Shown here: piece after piece, positions 1-8,134 of the stretch | How the letters are laid out: every line of letters starts with the position of its first letter | Position numbering within the stretch: position 1 is the first letter of the stretch | From: an uncultured Bacteroidales bacterium | GTDB taxonomy: Bacteria > Bacteroidota > Bacteroidia > Bacteroidales > Muribaculaceae | DNA length: 38,494 nt | Direction of reading: 5' to 3' | NCBI GenBank assembly: GCA_947175535.1 | Contig: CAMWNF010000010.1 | Location: 1-38,494 of the forward strand | The notes under the pieces: model-generated | The model's input: only the letters and a program-made list of their open reading frames with translations | The model's database searches: none | Told to the model about the DNA's origin: nothing | Translations under genes and position numbers: made by a program

Positions 1-302
1 GTGACATGGATGATGACCGTGAAGTCGGCAAACGGACTTTGTGTGTAATCTTCGGGAGAAAGGCTGTCGGCATCTTGTACTTGATAAATGGCTTCACAGC
101 TATTTTGCTTACGTTCAACACATGGTTGGATCTTGATATTTTATATGCTCCTATAGCCGGAGCTGTCTGCATATTCCAAATGTGGAAAAATTTACGAAGA
201 AAATCAGGCAGTCAGCTAAACCCTTTGTTAGGTGATACGGCAATGTTTATGCTTGCATATACTCTTCTTCTTTTAGTGATGGTGCTGATTAAACGATATT
301 AA
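1..302 (+). CDS. menA: C-terminal part of a UbiA-family prenyltransferase, probably MenA
   Basis: The gene begins before the window; the frame is open from base 3 and only about the last 99 residues are present. MenA attaches a polyprenyl chain to 1,4-dihydroxy-2-naphthoate in the inner membrane during menaquinone synthesis. The visible fragment starts with the second Asp-rich motif of UbiA enzymes, DMDDDREVGKRTL, which binds the magnesium-pyrophosphate of the prenyl donor. It continues with hydrophobic segments and a LNPLLGDTA stretch typical of the MenA end. The stop lies 14 bases before pyrK, so the two are probably co-transcribed. Another UbiA-family enzyme is possible because the first motif is missing. 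Confidence 0.8.
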   Translation, partial: DMDDDREVGKRTLCVIFGRKAVGILYLINGFTAILLTFNTWLDLDILYAPIAGAVCIFQMWKNLRRKSGSQLNPLLGDTAMFMLAYTLLLLVMVLIKRY

Positions 303-316
303 ACAAACTACAATAT

Positions 317-1099
317 ATGAATTCAAAAAAACTGATGCTCGACATGACCGTAACGGAGAATACTCCGCTCGGGTCGTTGTACGGGCTGCTTAAACTCGTG
401 CCGACTGACGGCAGTCCTTTGCCTGATATCGCAGCAGGACAGTTTGTTCAGGTCGAAGTAAGCGATTCGAAGACAACTTATCTGCGCCGCCCGATTTCTG
501 TAAATTATGTTGACTATAAAGAAAATCGGTTATGGCTGCTTATCCGTAAGGCAGGCGAAGGAACGCGTCATCTCGCCGCTGCGGAGGTCGGAAAAGTGAT
601 AAATGTAATTCTTCCGCTTGGTCGTGGCTTCGGCATAGATAATATAAGCGGTAAAAAAGTGCTGCTCGTCGGAGGCGGTGTTGGCGTTGCTCCCCTGCTC
701 TATCTTGGTGAGAAATTGAAAGAAAAAGGCATTACACCGGATTTTTTGCTCGGGGCTCGTTCGGAGAAAGACCTCCTTCAGCTTGATGATTTCGCAAAGA
801 CAGGCAATGTTTTTACCTCGACGGAAGATGGTTCTCATGGCGAAAAGGGACTTGTGACGACCAACAGTGCATTTGACGGTGCATACGACAAGATTTTCTG
901 TTGCGGTCCGATGCCGATGATGAAAGCGGTTGCGGCTGTTGCCCGTAAGAAAGGTGTTGAGTGTGAAGTTTCGCTTGAAAATAAAATGGCTTGCGGTCTC
1001 GGCGCATGTCTGTGCTGCGTAGAAAAGAAGAACGACGGTCATAATGTTTGTGTCTGCACCGACGGTCCGGTGTTTAATATCAATGAATTGCCATGGTAG
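317..1099 (+). CDS. pyrK: Dihydroorotate dehydrogenase B, electron transfer subunit PyrK
   Basis: PyrK is the FAD and [2Fe-2S] subunit that passes electrons from dihydroorotate, oxidised by PyrD, to NAD+. The 260-residue length is normal. RRPISV at residues 58-63 belongs to the flavin-binding barrel, [10 protein letters not shown] at 119-128 to the nucleotide-binding part, and CCGPMPM near 195-201 is conserved in the family. The iron-sulfur ligands appear as Cys226, Cys231, Cys234 and Cys247, in the usual C-x4-C-x2-C-x12-C pattern. The gene overlaps pyrD by 7 bases, which suggests translational coupling and 1:1 assembly of the heterotetramer. Confidence 0.95.
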   Translation: MNSKKLMLDMTVTENTPLGSLYGLLKLVPTDGSPLPDIAAGQFVQVEVSDSKTTYLRRPISVNYVDYKENRLWLLIRKAGEGTRHLAAAEVGKVINVILPLGRGFGIDNISGKKVLLVGGGVGVAPLLYLGEKLKEKGITPDFLLGARSEKDLLQLDDFAKTGNVFTSTEDGSHGEKGLVTTNSAFDGAYDKIFCCGPMPMMKAVAAVARKKGVECEVSLENKMACGLGACLCCVEKKNDGHNVCVCTDGPVFNINELPW

Positions 1100-1998
1100 A
1101 GCTTTCAGTAAATCTCGGTGAGTTAAAACTCAAGAATCCAGTACTCACCGCTTCAGGAACGTTCGGTTACGGAGAAGAATATGCTGATTTCGTCGACTTA
1201 AACCGTCTCGGTGGGTTCATAGTCAAAGGAACTACGCTTGAGCCGCGTGAAGGCAACGATTATCCCCGAATGGCTGAAACACCGTCGGGAATGCTCAATG
1301 CGGTCGGACTTCAGAATAAAGGTGTGGATTATTTTATAGAACATATCTATCCGCGTATCTGTCACTACGATACTGAAGTCCTTGTCAACGTATCTGGTAA
1401 ATGCGTTGAGGATTATGTAAAGGTGTGTGAAAAATTAGCACCCCTGGAAAAAATCAATGCGATTGAGGTCAATATCTCTTGCCCGAATGTAAAGCAAGGC
1501 GGTATGGCTTACGGTACGACTTGCGAGGGTGCGGCTGAAGTCACTTCGGCAGTGAGAAAGGCATGGTCGCGTCATCTGATGGTTAAACTTTCGCCTAATG
1601 TAACTTCTATCGCCGACATAGCCCGTGCGGTCGAAGATGCCGGGGCTGATAGTGTTTCGCTTATCAATACACTTCTGGGTATGGCTGTCGATGTCGAACG
1701 TCGTCGTCCTTATCTGTCAACAGTTACAGGTGGCTTGTCCGGGGCGGCTGTGAAACCTGTTGCCGTGCGCATGGTATGGCAGGTTGCAAAAGCTGTTTCT
1801 ATACCGGTCGTAGGGCTCGGAGGCATAATGAACGGTAGCGACGCGCTTGAATTCATCATGGCGGGGGCAAGAGCAATTGAAGTCGGAACAGCCAACTTTA
1901 TCGACCCCTCGGTGACGATGAAGATTATTGACGGAATCACAGAGTTCTGCGACCGTCAGGGAGTTAAAGATATAAATGAACTTGTCGGTATAATCTGA
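1093..1998 (+). CDS. pyrD: Dihydroorotate dehydrogenase B, catalytic subunit PyrD
   Basis: This is the FMN subunit that oxidises dihydroorotate to orotate in de novo pyrimidine synthesis, in the cytoplasm. The class 1B assignment rests on the catalytic Cys130 in [11 protein letters not shown] (class 2 enzymes use Ser), on [15 protein letters not shown], and on the adjoining pyrK. GLGGIMNG near residue 244 is the phosphate-binding loop for FMN. At 301 residues it is full length. The start overlaps the end of pyrK, and a strong hairpin with four Ts lies 22 bases after the stop, so transcription of the menA-pyrK-pyrD group probably ends here. Confidence 0.96.
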   Translation: MVELSVNLGELKLKNPVLTASGTFGYGEEYADFVDLNRLGGFIVKGTTLEPREGNDYPRMAETPSGMLNAVGLQNKGVDYFIEHIYPRICHYDTEVLVNVSGKCVEDYVKVCEKLAPLEKINAIEVNISCPNVKQGGMAYGTTCEGAAEVTSAVRKAWSRHLMVKLSPNVTSIADIARAVEDAGADSVSLINTLLGMAVDVERRRPYLSTVTGGLSGAAVKPVAVRMVWQVAKAVSIPVVGLGGIMNGSDALEFIMAGARAIEVGTANFIDPSVTMKIIDGITEFCDRQGVKDINELVGII

Positions 1999-2020
1999 CA
2001 GCATATCAGTACTTTATATG

Positions 2021-2050
2021 CGGGCATGGCTGGCGGGTCATGCCCGTTTT
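2021..2050 (+). terminator. Intrinsic terminator after pyrD
   Basis: CGGGCATG at 2021-2028 pairs perfectly with CATGCCCG at 2039-2046, leaving a 10-base loop, and TTTT follows. It lies just after pyrD and touches the 3' end of the convergent AraC gene. Confidence 0.8.
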
Positions 2051-2861
2051 ATTGATGTATTTTTGAGGGAGATTTTCCTATATGTTTCACGCAAAAACGG
2101 CTGAAATATTGAACCGAGCAGAAATTCATTTGCTCGGCTATTTGAGTTATTGAAAGCCGGTTTTCTTTTAGATAGTCCAGTATGATAGCGACTGCCGCAC
2201 GGTTGATATGGGCAGACACGCTGTCTCCGGTGATGCGTTTGATTGTTTCCGAAAGATATTTGACCGAGACATTCAACGCATCTGCGTAAAATGACGGTTC
2301 TCGATGAGTTGCCGGCATGCCTTCCCGTATCATCGTAAAGAAGTGTTTTGACACATAGCTTACACGATTTGTAATCAGCATATTTTCGTTATGTCGGGAG
2401 TGGAAATCAAACAGGTCGTAAATCATCGTGCGGCATAGTCCTCCAATCATTTCGCGGTAATATTGGTGGTCGATATCTCCAATGCGCGCTGCAATGTTGT
2501 GAAAATCAGCACTGAGTGTCTTAGCTTCATTATCTGATAAATTGATGACAGGATTCTCATAGAGGCTGACACGTCCGATAATACTATAGTTATTTGAAGG
2601 TAAAAGCGAATGGAGATATTCTTCCGGCGCGACAAGATATTCGCATCTGAAGTCTTCGTCTGCTTCAATCTCTTTGATTGCGCGTGGCTCGGTAATGATT
2701 GCGATATCATTCTTTGTTATGGAGAACCGTTCTTCATTAAATTTGAATTCCCCTTTTCCTGACAGACAAATGAGATGTACCACACAGTCATAATATGCAG
2801 GCGAATTTATGTCCCGGAATGTTGTACCGAACGAAAACTGATTGTGCAAAACTTGTTTCAT
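2049..2861 (-). CDS. AraC-family transcriptional regulator
   Basis: A 270-residue DNA-binding regulator. The first 150 or so residues form a cupin-like sensing domain in the usual AraC position. The C-terminal 95 residues hold two helix-turn-helix units; the second includes ITQIAEQMNFCSVQYFSRFCVKHIG, close to the family consensus for the recognition helix and the following Phe-Ser-Arg-Phe segment. It is read away from the aldo/keto reductase gene, with 113 bases between them, so it most likely controls that gene and the flavodoxin and DUF362 genes behind it. The inducer is unknown. No clear -7 box was found; the nearest candidate, around 2894-2902, has one extra base. Confidence 0.88.
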   Translation of the reverse strand: MKQVLHNQFSFGTTFRDINSPAYYDCVVHLICLSGKGEFKFNEERFSITKNDIAIITEPRAIKEIEADEDFRCEYLVAPEEYLHSLLPSNNYSIIGRVSLYENPVINLSDNEAKTLSADFHNIAARIGDIDHQYYREMIGGLCRTMIYDLFDFHSRHNENMLITNRVSYVSKHFFTMIREGMPATHREPSFYADALNVSVKYLSETIKRITGDSVSAHINRAAVAIILDYLKENRLSITQIAEQMNFCSVQYFSRFCVKHIGKSPSKIHQ

Positions 2862-2940
2862 ACAGCTAAAATAGCATATTTCGTAAAAATGTGCAAAAAA
2901 TACCGTTTTTTGTGTAAGTATAACAACTGTCCTCCTGTGT

Positions 2941-2948
2941 TATATTTG
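2941..2948 (+). promoter_or_regulatory. -7 box upstream of the aldo/keto reductase gene
   Basis: TATATTTG matches the Bacteroidota -7 consensus TAnnTTTG and lies 26 bases before the start codon. No TTTG or TTG sits at the expected 19-20 bases upstream, which would fit a promoter needing the divergent AraC activator. Confidence 0.5.
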
Positions 2949-2974
2949 CAAAAGAATAAATAAAATAGAAAATT

Positions 2975-3820
2975 ATGGAAACAGTTACTCTAAGAAACGG
3001 CGTGAAGATGCCGATACTCGGATATGGTGTGTATCAGGTTGACCCTAAAGAATGTGAACGCTGTGTGCTTGATGCTATTGCATCAGGGTACAGACTTATA
3101 GATACAGCGCAGGCTTATTATAATGAAGAAGGTGTCGGAAATGCGATTGTAAAATCAGGCGTACCACGTGAGGAGCTTTTTATCGTCTCAAAGATATGGA
3201 TTTCAAATGCCGGATATGAAAAGGCGAAAGCTTCGATTGAGGAGTCATTGCGCAAACTTAAAACAGATTATATCGACCTGCTTCTTATCCATCAACCGTT
3301 CGGAGACTATTATGGGACATACCGCGCGATGGAGGAAGCGTACAAAGCCGGTAAATTAAGGGCAATCGGTGTCAGCAATTTCTATCCTGACCGTTTGATT
3401 GACATAGCTTCATTTGTAGAGATTCCACCAATGGTCAATCAAGTTGAGACTCACGTTTTCAATCAGCAGACCGAAGCACAGAAAATCATGGAGAAATATG
3501 GTTGTCAGATTATGTCGTGGGGACCGTTTGCCGAAGGACGTAACGATTTCTTCACTAATCCTGTGCTTGAAGCCATAGGAGCAAAATATGATAAGAGTGT
3601 GGCGCAAGTGGCTTTACGTTATCTGATTCAGCGAGGTGTAATCGTAATTCCGAAGTCAACCCACAAGGAACGCATGGAACAGAATATCGATGTGTTTGAT
3701 TTTGCGTTGTCGGAAGATGATATGAAGGAAATTGCAAAACTTGACATGAAGCAGAGTCAGTTCTTCAGCCATTATGCACCTTCGACGGTTGAGTTTCTTG
3801 TTTCTCTCGGAAGAGCGTAA
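2975..3820 (+). CDS. Aldo/keto reductase
   Basis: A cytosolic NAD(P)H-dependent carbonyl reductase of 281 residues. The catalytic tetrad of the superfamily is visible: Asp43 and Tyr48 in IDTAQAYYN, Lys73 in VSKIW and His106 in LLIHQPFGD. GVSNFYPDRL and the cofactor-binding PKSTHKERMEQN follow in the usual order. It resembles the 2,5-diketo-gluconate reductase-like branch, but the substrate cannot be read from sequence. It is the first gene of the group opposite the AraC regulator. Its last codons overlap an open frame that encodes the apparent signal peptide of the next gene (see findings). Confidence 0.93.
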   Translation: METVTLRNGVKMPILGYGVYQVDPKECERCVLDAIASGYRLIDTAQAYYNEEGVGNAIVKSGVPREELFIVSKIWISNAGYEKAKASIEESLRKLKTDYIDLLLIHQPFGDYYGTYRAMEEAYKAGKLRAIGVSNFYPDRLIDIASFVEIPPMVNQVETHVFNQQTEAQKIMEKYGCQIMSWGPFAEGRNDFFTNPVLEAIGAKYDKSVAQVALRYLIQRGVIVIPKSTHKERMEQNIDVFDFALSEDDMKEIAKLDMKQSQFFSHYAPSTVEFLVSLGRA

Positions 3821-3840
3821 TTACAATAGGTACAGGAGTT

Positions 3841-4461
3841 TTGCTATCGGCATTTTCGATGATATCCTGTGCGAAAACAAATAATGAAACATCTTCTGAA
3901 AAGACAGAAGATACTAAAACAGAAATTAAAATGACAGCACCCGAAAAGACACTCATAGTTTTTTTCTCCCATACTGGCGAGAACTATGCTGTGGGCAATA
4001 TTACCAAAGGCAACACCCACATAATAGCCGATATGATTTCAGATGCAACCGGTGCGAAGACATTCGAGATTGTCCCCGAAAAGGACTATCCCGTATCATA
4101 CGAAGAATGTATTGACGTAGCGAAAAAAGAGCTTCAGTCAAATGCCCGTCCTGCAATCAAAAATGACATTGATATATCAGAATACGACACGATTTTCCTT
4201 GGCTATCCCAACTGGTGGGGACAACCGCCGATGTGTGTATTCTCTTTTATAGAATCACATGATTGGACAGGAAAGACCGTCATTCCTTTTATAACTCACG
4301 AAGGTAGCGGCATGGGTGGAACAGACCGCAAGATTGCCGAAGCCTGTGAAGGTGCGACAGTTGCAGTTGGTAAAGGATTGGCTGTCCGCGGAGCGACGGC
4401 ACAGAATGATCAGGACGCTGCCCGTAAATCAGTTAATAAATGGATTGAAAATTTTAATTAA
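3841..4461 (+). CDS. Flavodoxin-family protein, probable lipoprotein with an unclear start
   Basis: Residues 37-200 are a long-chain flavodoxin-like domain: LIVFFSHTGEN is the FMN-phosphate loop and FLGYPNWWGQPP the isoalloxazine loop. Such proteins carry electrons or act as FMN-dependent reductases. Before the domain are a lipobox-like segment SMISCAK and a charged linker rich in Glu, Lys and Thr, as in lipoproteins. The annotated start is a TTG, which gives a signal with no positive residues. The open frame continues upstream to the stop at 3790-3792 and reads KSVITIGTGVLL just before, a better signal, but it contains no ATG, GTG or TTG before 3841. A recent 5' loss or an unusual start is possible. 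Confidence 0.85.
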   Translation: MLSAFSMISCAKTNNETSSEKTEDTKTEIKMTAPEKTLIVFFSHTGENYAVGNITKGNTHIIADMISDATGAKTFEIVPEKDYPVSYEECIDVAKKELQSNARPAIKNDIDISEYDTIFLGYPNWWGQPPMCVFSFIESHDWTGKTVIPFITHEGSGMGGTDRKIAEACEGATVAVGKGLAVRGATAQNDQDAARKSVNKWIENFN

Positions 4462-4480
4462 GACTTTAGCTATTAAATCG

Positions 4481-4488
4481 TATATTTG
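4481..4488 (+). promoter_or_regulatory. -7 box upstream of the DUF362 lipoprotein gene
   Basis: TATATTTG matches TAnnTTTG and precedes the start codon by 74 bases. A -33 element is not evident. It suggests that the DUF362 gene has its own transcript besides any read-through from the flavodoxin gene. Confidence 0.45.
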
Positions 4489-4562
4489 CAATGGGATGCT
4501 GTTCTTTTATGAAGAATGGCATTCGGCACAATGATAAGGAACAAATCTAAAAATTATATTCA

Positions 4563-5546
4563 ATGAAAAAATTATTTTCTTTTATGCTCTGCGGAGCATT
4601 TATTCTAACCGGATGCGCCGGAAACAATAAGGCTGACGATAAGGATCAAGCCACAGAAGTACAACCGGACTCGTCTGTAGTCTATATGACACACGAAATC
4701 TCGCCTGAAGCGATTGTTAAACTTTATAAAGCCCTCGGACGCGAGGCAAAAGGCAAAGTCGCTATCAAAATTTCTACGGGTGAACCGGGTGGACATAATT
4801 TTTTGCAGCCGTCGCTTATCGCTGATTTTGTTAAACTGACCGATGGAACTATCGTTGAGTGCAATACAGCCTATGCAGGAAAACGTTTTTCGACAGAAGA
4901 CCATCTTCAGGCTGCTAAAGACCATGGCTTTACAGAAATTGCGGAGGTAGACATCATGGATGCCGACGGAGAAGTGAAACTTCCGCTTGAAGGAGGCAAA
5001 CATCTCGAATATGATATCGTCGGTTCTCATTATCCTGACTACGATTTCACAGTGATTCTCTCTCATTTCAAGGGTCACGCTATGGGTGGCTTCGGAGGAG
5101 CAGTAAAGAATATGTCTATCGGCATAGCTTCATCAAACGGCAAGAGCTACATCCATTCCGGCGGTAAAATTGACACGACCGACAGCCTATGGCAAAAGCT
5201 TGCCCAGCAGGATGATTTCCTTGAATCAATGGCAGAGGCAGCCAAAGCAGTAGCTGACCATTGCGGTGACAACATCCTTTATATAAGTGTTGCCAATAAT
5301 CTTTCTGTCGATTGTGACTGCGATTCTCACCCCGCTGATCCTCAGATGCACGACATCGGCATACTTGCTTCCCTTGACCCCATCGCTCTTGATAAAGCAT
5401 GCACCGACCTTGTGCGTAATTCAGATGACTATGGTAAAATTCATCTGATTGAGCGCATTGATTCCCGTCATGGCATGCACACTCTCGATTATGGCGAAGA
5501 AATTGGTCTTGGCTCCCAGACCTATAAACTCGTCGTTCTTGACTAA
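4563..5546 (+). CDS. DUF362-domain lipoprotein
   Basis: A 327-residue protein with a lipoprotein signal, MKKLFSFMLCGAFILTGCAG, the modified cysteine being Cys18, so it is anchored in a membrane outside the cytoplasm. The remainder is a DUF362 domain: AIKISTGEPGG, SHFKGHAMGGFGGAVKNMSIG and a Cys-containing VDCDCDSHP segment followed by DIGILASLDPIALDKA, all typical of the family. Many relatives carry a C-terminal ferredoxin domain with CxxCxxC motifs; none is present here. Biochemical function in this family is poorly known, and a redox or metal-linked role is inferred from relatives and from the flavodoxin and reductase next door. Confidence 0.87.
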   Translation: MKKLFSFMLCGAFILTGCAGNNKADDKDQATEVQPDSSVVYMTHEISPEAIVKLYKALGREAKGKVAIKISTGEPGGHNFLQPSLIADFVKLTDGTIVECNTAYAGKRFSTEDHLQAAKDHGFTEIAEVDIMDADGEVKLPLEGGKHLEYDIVGSHYPDYDFTVILSHFKGHAMGGFGGAVKNMSIGIASSNGKSYIHSGGKIDTTDSLWQKLAQQDDFLESMAEAAKAVADHCGDNILYISVANNLSVDCDCDSHPADPQMHDIGILASLDPIALDKACTDLVRNSDDYGKIHLIERIDSRHGMHTLDYGEEIGLGSQTYKLVVLD

Positions 5547-5557
5547 ACTCATCTATT

Positions 5558-5602
5558 ATCAGGGCTGACTTATAAAATTCGAAAGTCAGTCCTGATTTTT
5601 TA
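5558..5602 (+). terminator. Intrinsic terminator after the DUF362 gene
   Basis: A 14-base arm at 5558-5571 pairs with 5583-5596, with one G-T pair, and is followed by six Ts. It begins 12 bases after the stop codon. Confidence 0.85.
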
Positions 5603-5613
5603 ATATATTTTAT

Positions 5614-5621
5614 TATCTTTG
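5614..5621 (+). promoter_or_regulatory. -7 box upstream of the XRE regulator
   Basis: TATCTTTG matches TAnnTTTG, 20 bases before the start codon, right after the preceding terminator. The -33 region is only a run of Ts and As. Confidence 0.5.
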
Positions 5622-5641
5622 TCGCTATAATCAGTAGACGA

Positions 5642-6112
5642 ATGGAAAGATTTGACATTGCAAAATTAAGGAAAGCCGCCGGTATCAGTCAACGGGAGTT
5701 GGCTGAAAAACTTGGAATACGTCCGAGCTTCCTGTCTGCAATAGAAAATGGTCGCAGTCGTCTGCCTGAAGCTCAACTCGAGAAGATAAAACAGATATTC
5801 AAAATTAATGATTTGACAGAGTTTATCATCTCAGAAACGGCTGAAGTCAGCAATGTCATTCCACCACATACTCATTTCGGAGATGAAGGTAACGCCATTG
5901 CTCTTTTTCTTCAGCACATCCACAATCAAGCGCATCAGGAAGCCGGCAATTCAGGTCGTGAAAGTGTGCTCGAACAGCGAATAGACTATCTCTCGGAGCG
6001 TAACGATAAGTTGTCTGCCAGAGTGGATGAATTGCGAGATAAACTCGATGCAGTCACTGATGAGAACTACCGTCTGAAACTGTTGCTTGCGGCAAACGGT
6101 ATTTCTTATTAA
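5642..6112 (+). CDS. XRE-family helix-turn-helix regulator with a coiled-coil tail
   Basis: A 156-residue cytoplasmic DNA-binding protein. Residues 4-60 form a Cro/C1-type helix-turn-helix: LRKAAGISQRELAEKLGIR followed by PSFLSAIENGRSRLP. The last 45 residues, from about 108, are a Leu-rich heptad pattern (LEQRIDYLSERNDKLSARV and on) that should make a coiled coil and probably a dimer. The middle, residues 65-105, has no recognised domain and may be a linker. It precedes the TonB-dependent receptor gene by 69 bases on the same strand and could control it, but nothing in the sequence proves this. Confidence 0.85.
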   Translation: MERFDIAKLRKAAGISQRELAEKLGIRPSFLSAIENGRSRLPEAQLEKIKQIFKINDLTEFIISETAEVSNVIPPHTHFGDEGNAIALFLQHIHNQAHQEAGNSGRESVLEQRIDYLSERNDKLSARVDELRDKLDAVTDENYRLKLLLAANGISY

Positions 6113-6181
6113 CCACATTCAAACATATTCTTTCTGTAATACAGCAGCCATTTGTTGTATTATTTCTTGCCATATTTGACT

Positions 6182-8056
6182 ATGCGAACTAAAATAATAT
6201 GCGGATATATCTATATACTGTTGGCATCATCTGCCGCAACTGCAGCGGATATATCTCCTGACACAGTTTCTCTTGCGGAAGTTTTAGTCACAGCGCCCGT
6301 AAAAAGTAATCCTGAATTGCTTCCGCTTGATGTAACACATATACTATCTACCGAAATAGAACAGTCCGGAGAATCGTCACTTCTTCCAATACTCGTAAAT
6401 AAAGTACCGGGACTTTTTGTGACAGAACGAGGATTTGCCGGATATGGCGTGTCGGGCGGTAGTGCGGGAGACGTCAATATCCGTGGCGTAGGACAAGGTA
6501 ACAAGGTGCTTTTCATGGTCGATGGGCAGCCGCAATGGGCAGGAGTGTTCGGTCACGCACTATCAGATACATACGTTGCAAACGGAGTGGAACGTATCGA
6601 GGTTGTAAAAGGTCCGGCATCACTATTATACGGCTCTAATGCAATGGGTGGTTCGGTAAACATAATCACAAGACGACATTATAAAGACGGTGTGAGCGGA
6701 CGGGCACGAGCCATGTTCGGTTCGTTCAGCACACAAAAATTCGCGTTTTCGTCGGGATATAAAAAAAATAAAGTATCTGCTTCGCTTTCAGGACAGCTTG
6801 ACCGCAGCAACGGAAACCGCAAAGGAAGCGAATTCTGGCTCGCAAATGAATTCATGCAATTGCAATATATACCGACTGATAACTGGTCGACAGGTGTGAC
6901 CGTCGATATGACACAATCCCACGCCAATAATCCAGGGACTCTTCAAAATCCGCTGGAAAATATGTGGACAGATATATCCCGCGGCACCGGTGGGGTTTAT
7001 GTCAAAAATAAATTCAATAAGGCAGACGGCGGTCTGCAGGCATATATCAGCTGGGGACGGCATAATGTCGATGACGGAAATAAACCAGGGGACACTCCAC
7101 GCGATTATATTTTCCATTCTACAGACTATAATTGGGGGATGACGATGTTTGAAACCTTGTATCTGTGGGAAAATAATAATCTGTCTGCCGGAGTTGACTT
7201 CCAGCGTTGGGGCGGTAAAGTCTGGAATACAGACAAAGTCAATCCCTCCGTGAAGAAATCGAAATCTGACCATAATATGTCGGAGATTGCCGGATATCTC
7301 ATGATGCAACAAGGATTTATCCGTAATATACTAAATGTAAACGCAGGTGTGAGATTGCAGCACGGTTCAACTTACGGCAATGTGTGGGTTCCGCAGGCAG
7401 GTCTTATCTTCCGTCCATATGGAGATGCTCAGATAAAAGCATCATTCAGTAAAGGGTTCCGTTCTCCTAATATTAAGGAACTTTACCTATATGCACCTGC
7501 AAATCCGGAGCTAAAGCCTGAATACATGCTTAATTACGAGTTAAGTTACAGGCAGCATTTCATAGGCGGCAGATTATTGGCTGGAGCTGCCCTCTTCTTT
7601 ATCGACGGTGATAACATGATACAGACCGTAAGGATAGACGGCAGACCAAAGAACGTAAACACCGGAAGTTTTATCAATAAAGGTTTTGAACTCGAGGCTG
7701 CCTATCGCTTCTCGCCCACCCTAAGCGTCAATGCCAATTATAGTTATCTTCATACAAACGCCAATACGCTCTATTCGCCAAAGAATAAACTTAATGCCGA
7801 AGTGGTATGGACTCCAAAGCAATTTTCATTCTCATTGGAAGAGACAAGTATATGGAGTATGTACAACGGTAATCCGGACAACGCGACTACAAGCTATACG
7901 TTAGTGAATTTAAGAGGGGCATATACACTGAGTGGACACATACCTGTCACATTATCTATAAAACTGGATAATATAATAGACAGCCAATATCAGATAATTT
8001 ACGGTTATCCAATGCCCGGAACAACGATAATGGGAGGAGTTGAGTTCCGCTTCTAA
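6182..8056 (+). CDS. TonB-dependent outer membrane receptor
   Basis: A 624-residue outer-membrane beta-barrel that imports a scarce ligand using TonB energy. I chose the ATG at 6182, which gives a proper signal peptide (MRTKIICGYIYILLASSAATAA); an in-frame TTG lies at 6152. SLAEVLVTAP near residue 30 resembles a TonB box. The plug domain follows, with VNIRGVGQGNKVLFMVDGQP, VERIEVVKGPASLLYGSNAMGG and VNIITRR. FSKGFRSPNIKELYLY and a C-terminal aromatic residue, Phe, are typical of the barrel. The size is that of BtuB or siderophore receptors rather than the 1000-residue SusC type, and no SusD partner lies nearby. The ligand is unknown. Confidence 0.93.
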   Translation: MRTKIICGYIYILLASSAATAADISPDTVSLAEVLVTAPVKSNPELLPLDVTHILSTEIEQSGESSLLPILVNKVPGLFVTERGFAGYGVSGGSAGDVNIRGVGQGNKVLFMVDGQPQWAGVFGHALSDTYVANGVERIEVVKGPASLLYGSNAMGGSVNIITRRHYKDGVSGRARAMFGSFSTQKFAFSSGYKKNKVSASLSGQLDRSNGNRKGSEFWLANEFMQLQYIPTDNWSTGVTVDMTQSHANNPGTLQNPLENMWTDISRGTGGVYVKNKFNKADGGLQAYISWGRHNVDDGNKPGDTPRDYIFHSTDYNWGMTMFETLYLWENNNLSAGVDFQRWGGKVWNTDKVNPSVKKSKSDHNMSEIAGYLMMQQGFIRNILNVNAGVRLQHGSTYGNVWVPQAGLIFRPYGDAQIKASFSKGFRSPNIKELYLYAPANPELKPEYMLNYELSYRQHFIGGRLLAGAALFFIDGDNMIQTVRIDGRPKNVNTGSFINKGFELEAAYRFSPTLSVNANYSYLHTNANTLYSPKNKLNAEVVWTPKQFSFSLEETSIWSMYNGNPDNATTSYTLVNLRGAYTLSGHIPVTLSIKLDNIIDSQYQIIYGYPMPGTTIMGGVEFRF

Positions 8057-8072
8057 AAAAGCAATGAAAAAA

Positions 8073-8113
8073 TAACAAGGCGTTGAGTCTAATTCTGACA
8101 CAACGCCTTGTTA
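8073..8113. terminator. Bidirectional terminator between the TonB receptor and nrdJ
   Basis: A perfect 13-base stem (8073-8085 with 8101-8113) around a 15-base loop lies between two convergent genes. On the minus strand it is followed by T-rich sequence, so it best serves nrdJ, but it can also stop the receptor transcript. Confidence 0.85.
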
Positions 8114-8134
8114 ATGTATTTAGTTATCGGATGA

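Noticed and set aside
2775-2963. 62-codon plus-strand frame opposite the AraC gene
   Set aside because: It overlaps the regulator start and the intergenic promoter; composition is not protein-like.
5116-5658. 180-codon minus-strand frame across the DUF362 end, terminator and XRE start
   Set aside because: It spans a terminator and two real genes on the other strand.
6171-6178. CATATTTG as a -7 box of the TonB receptor gene
   Set aside because: It ends 3 bases before the start codon, too close for a normal transcript, and its first base does not match.
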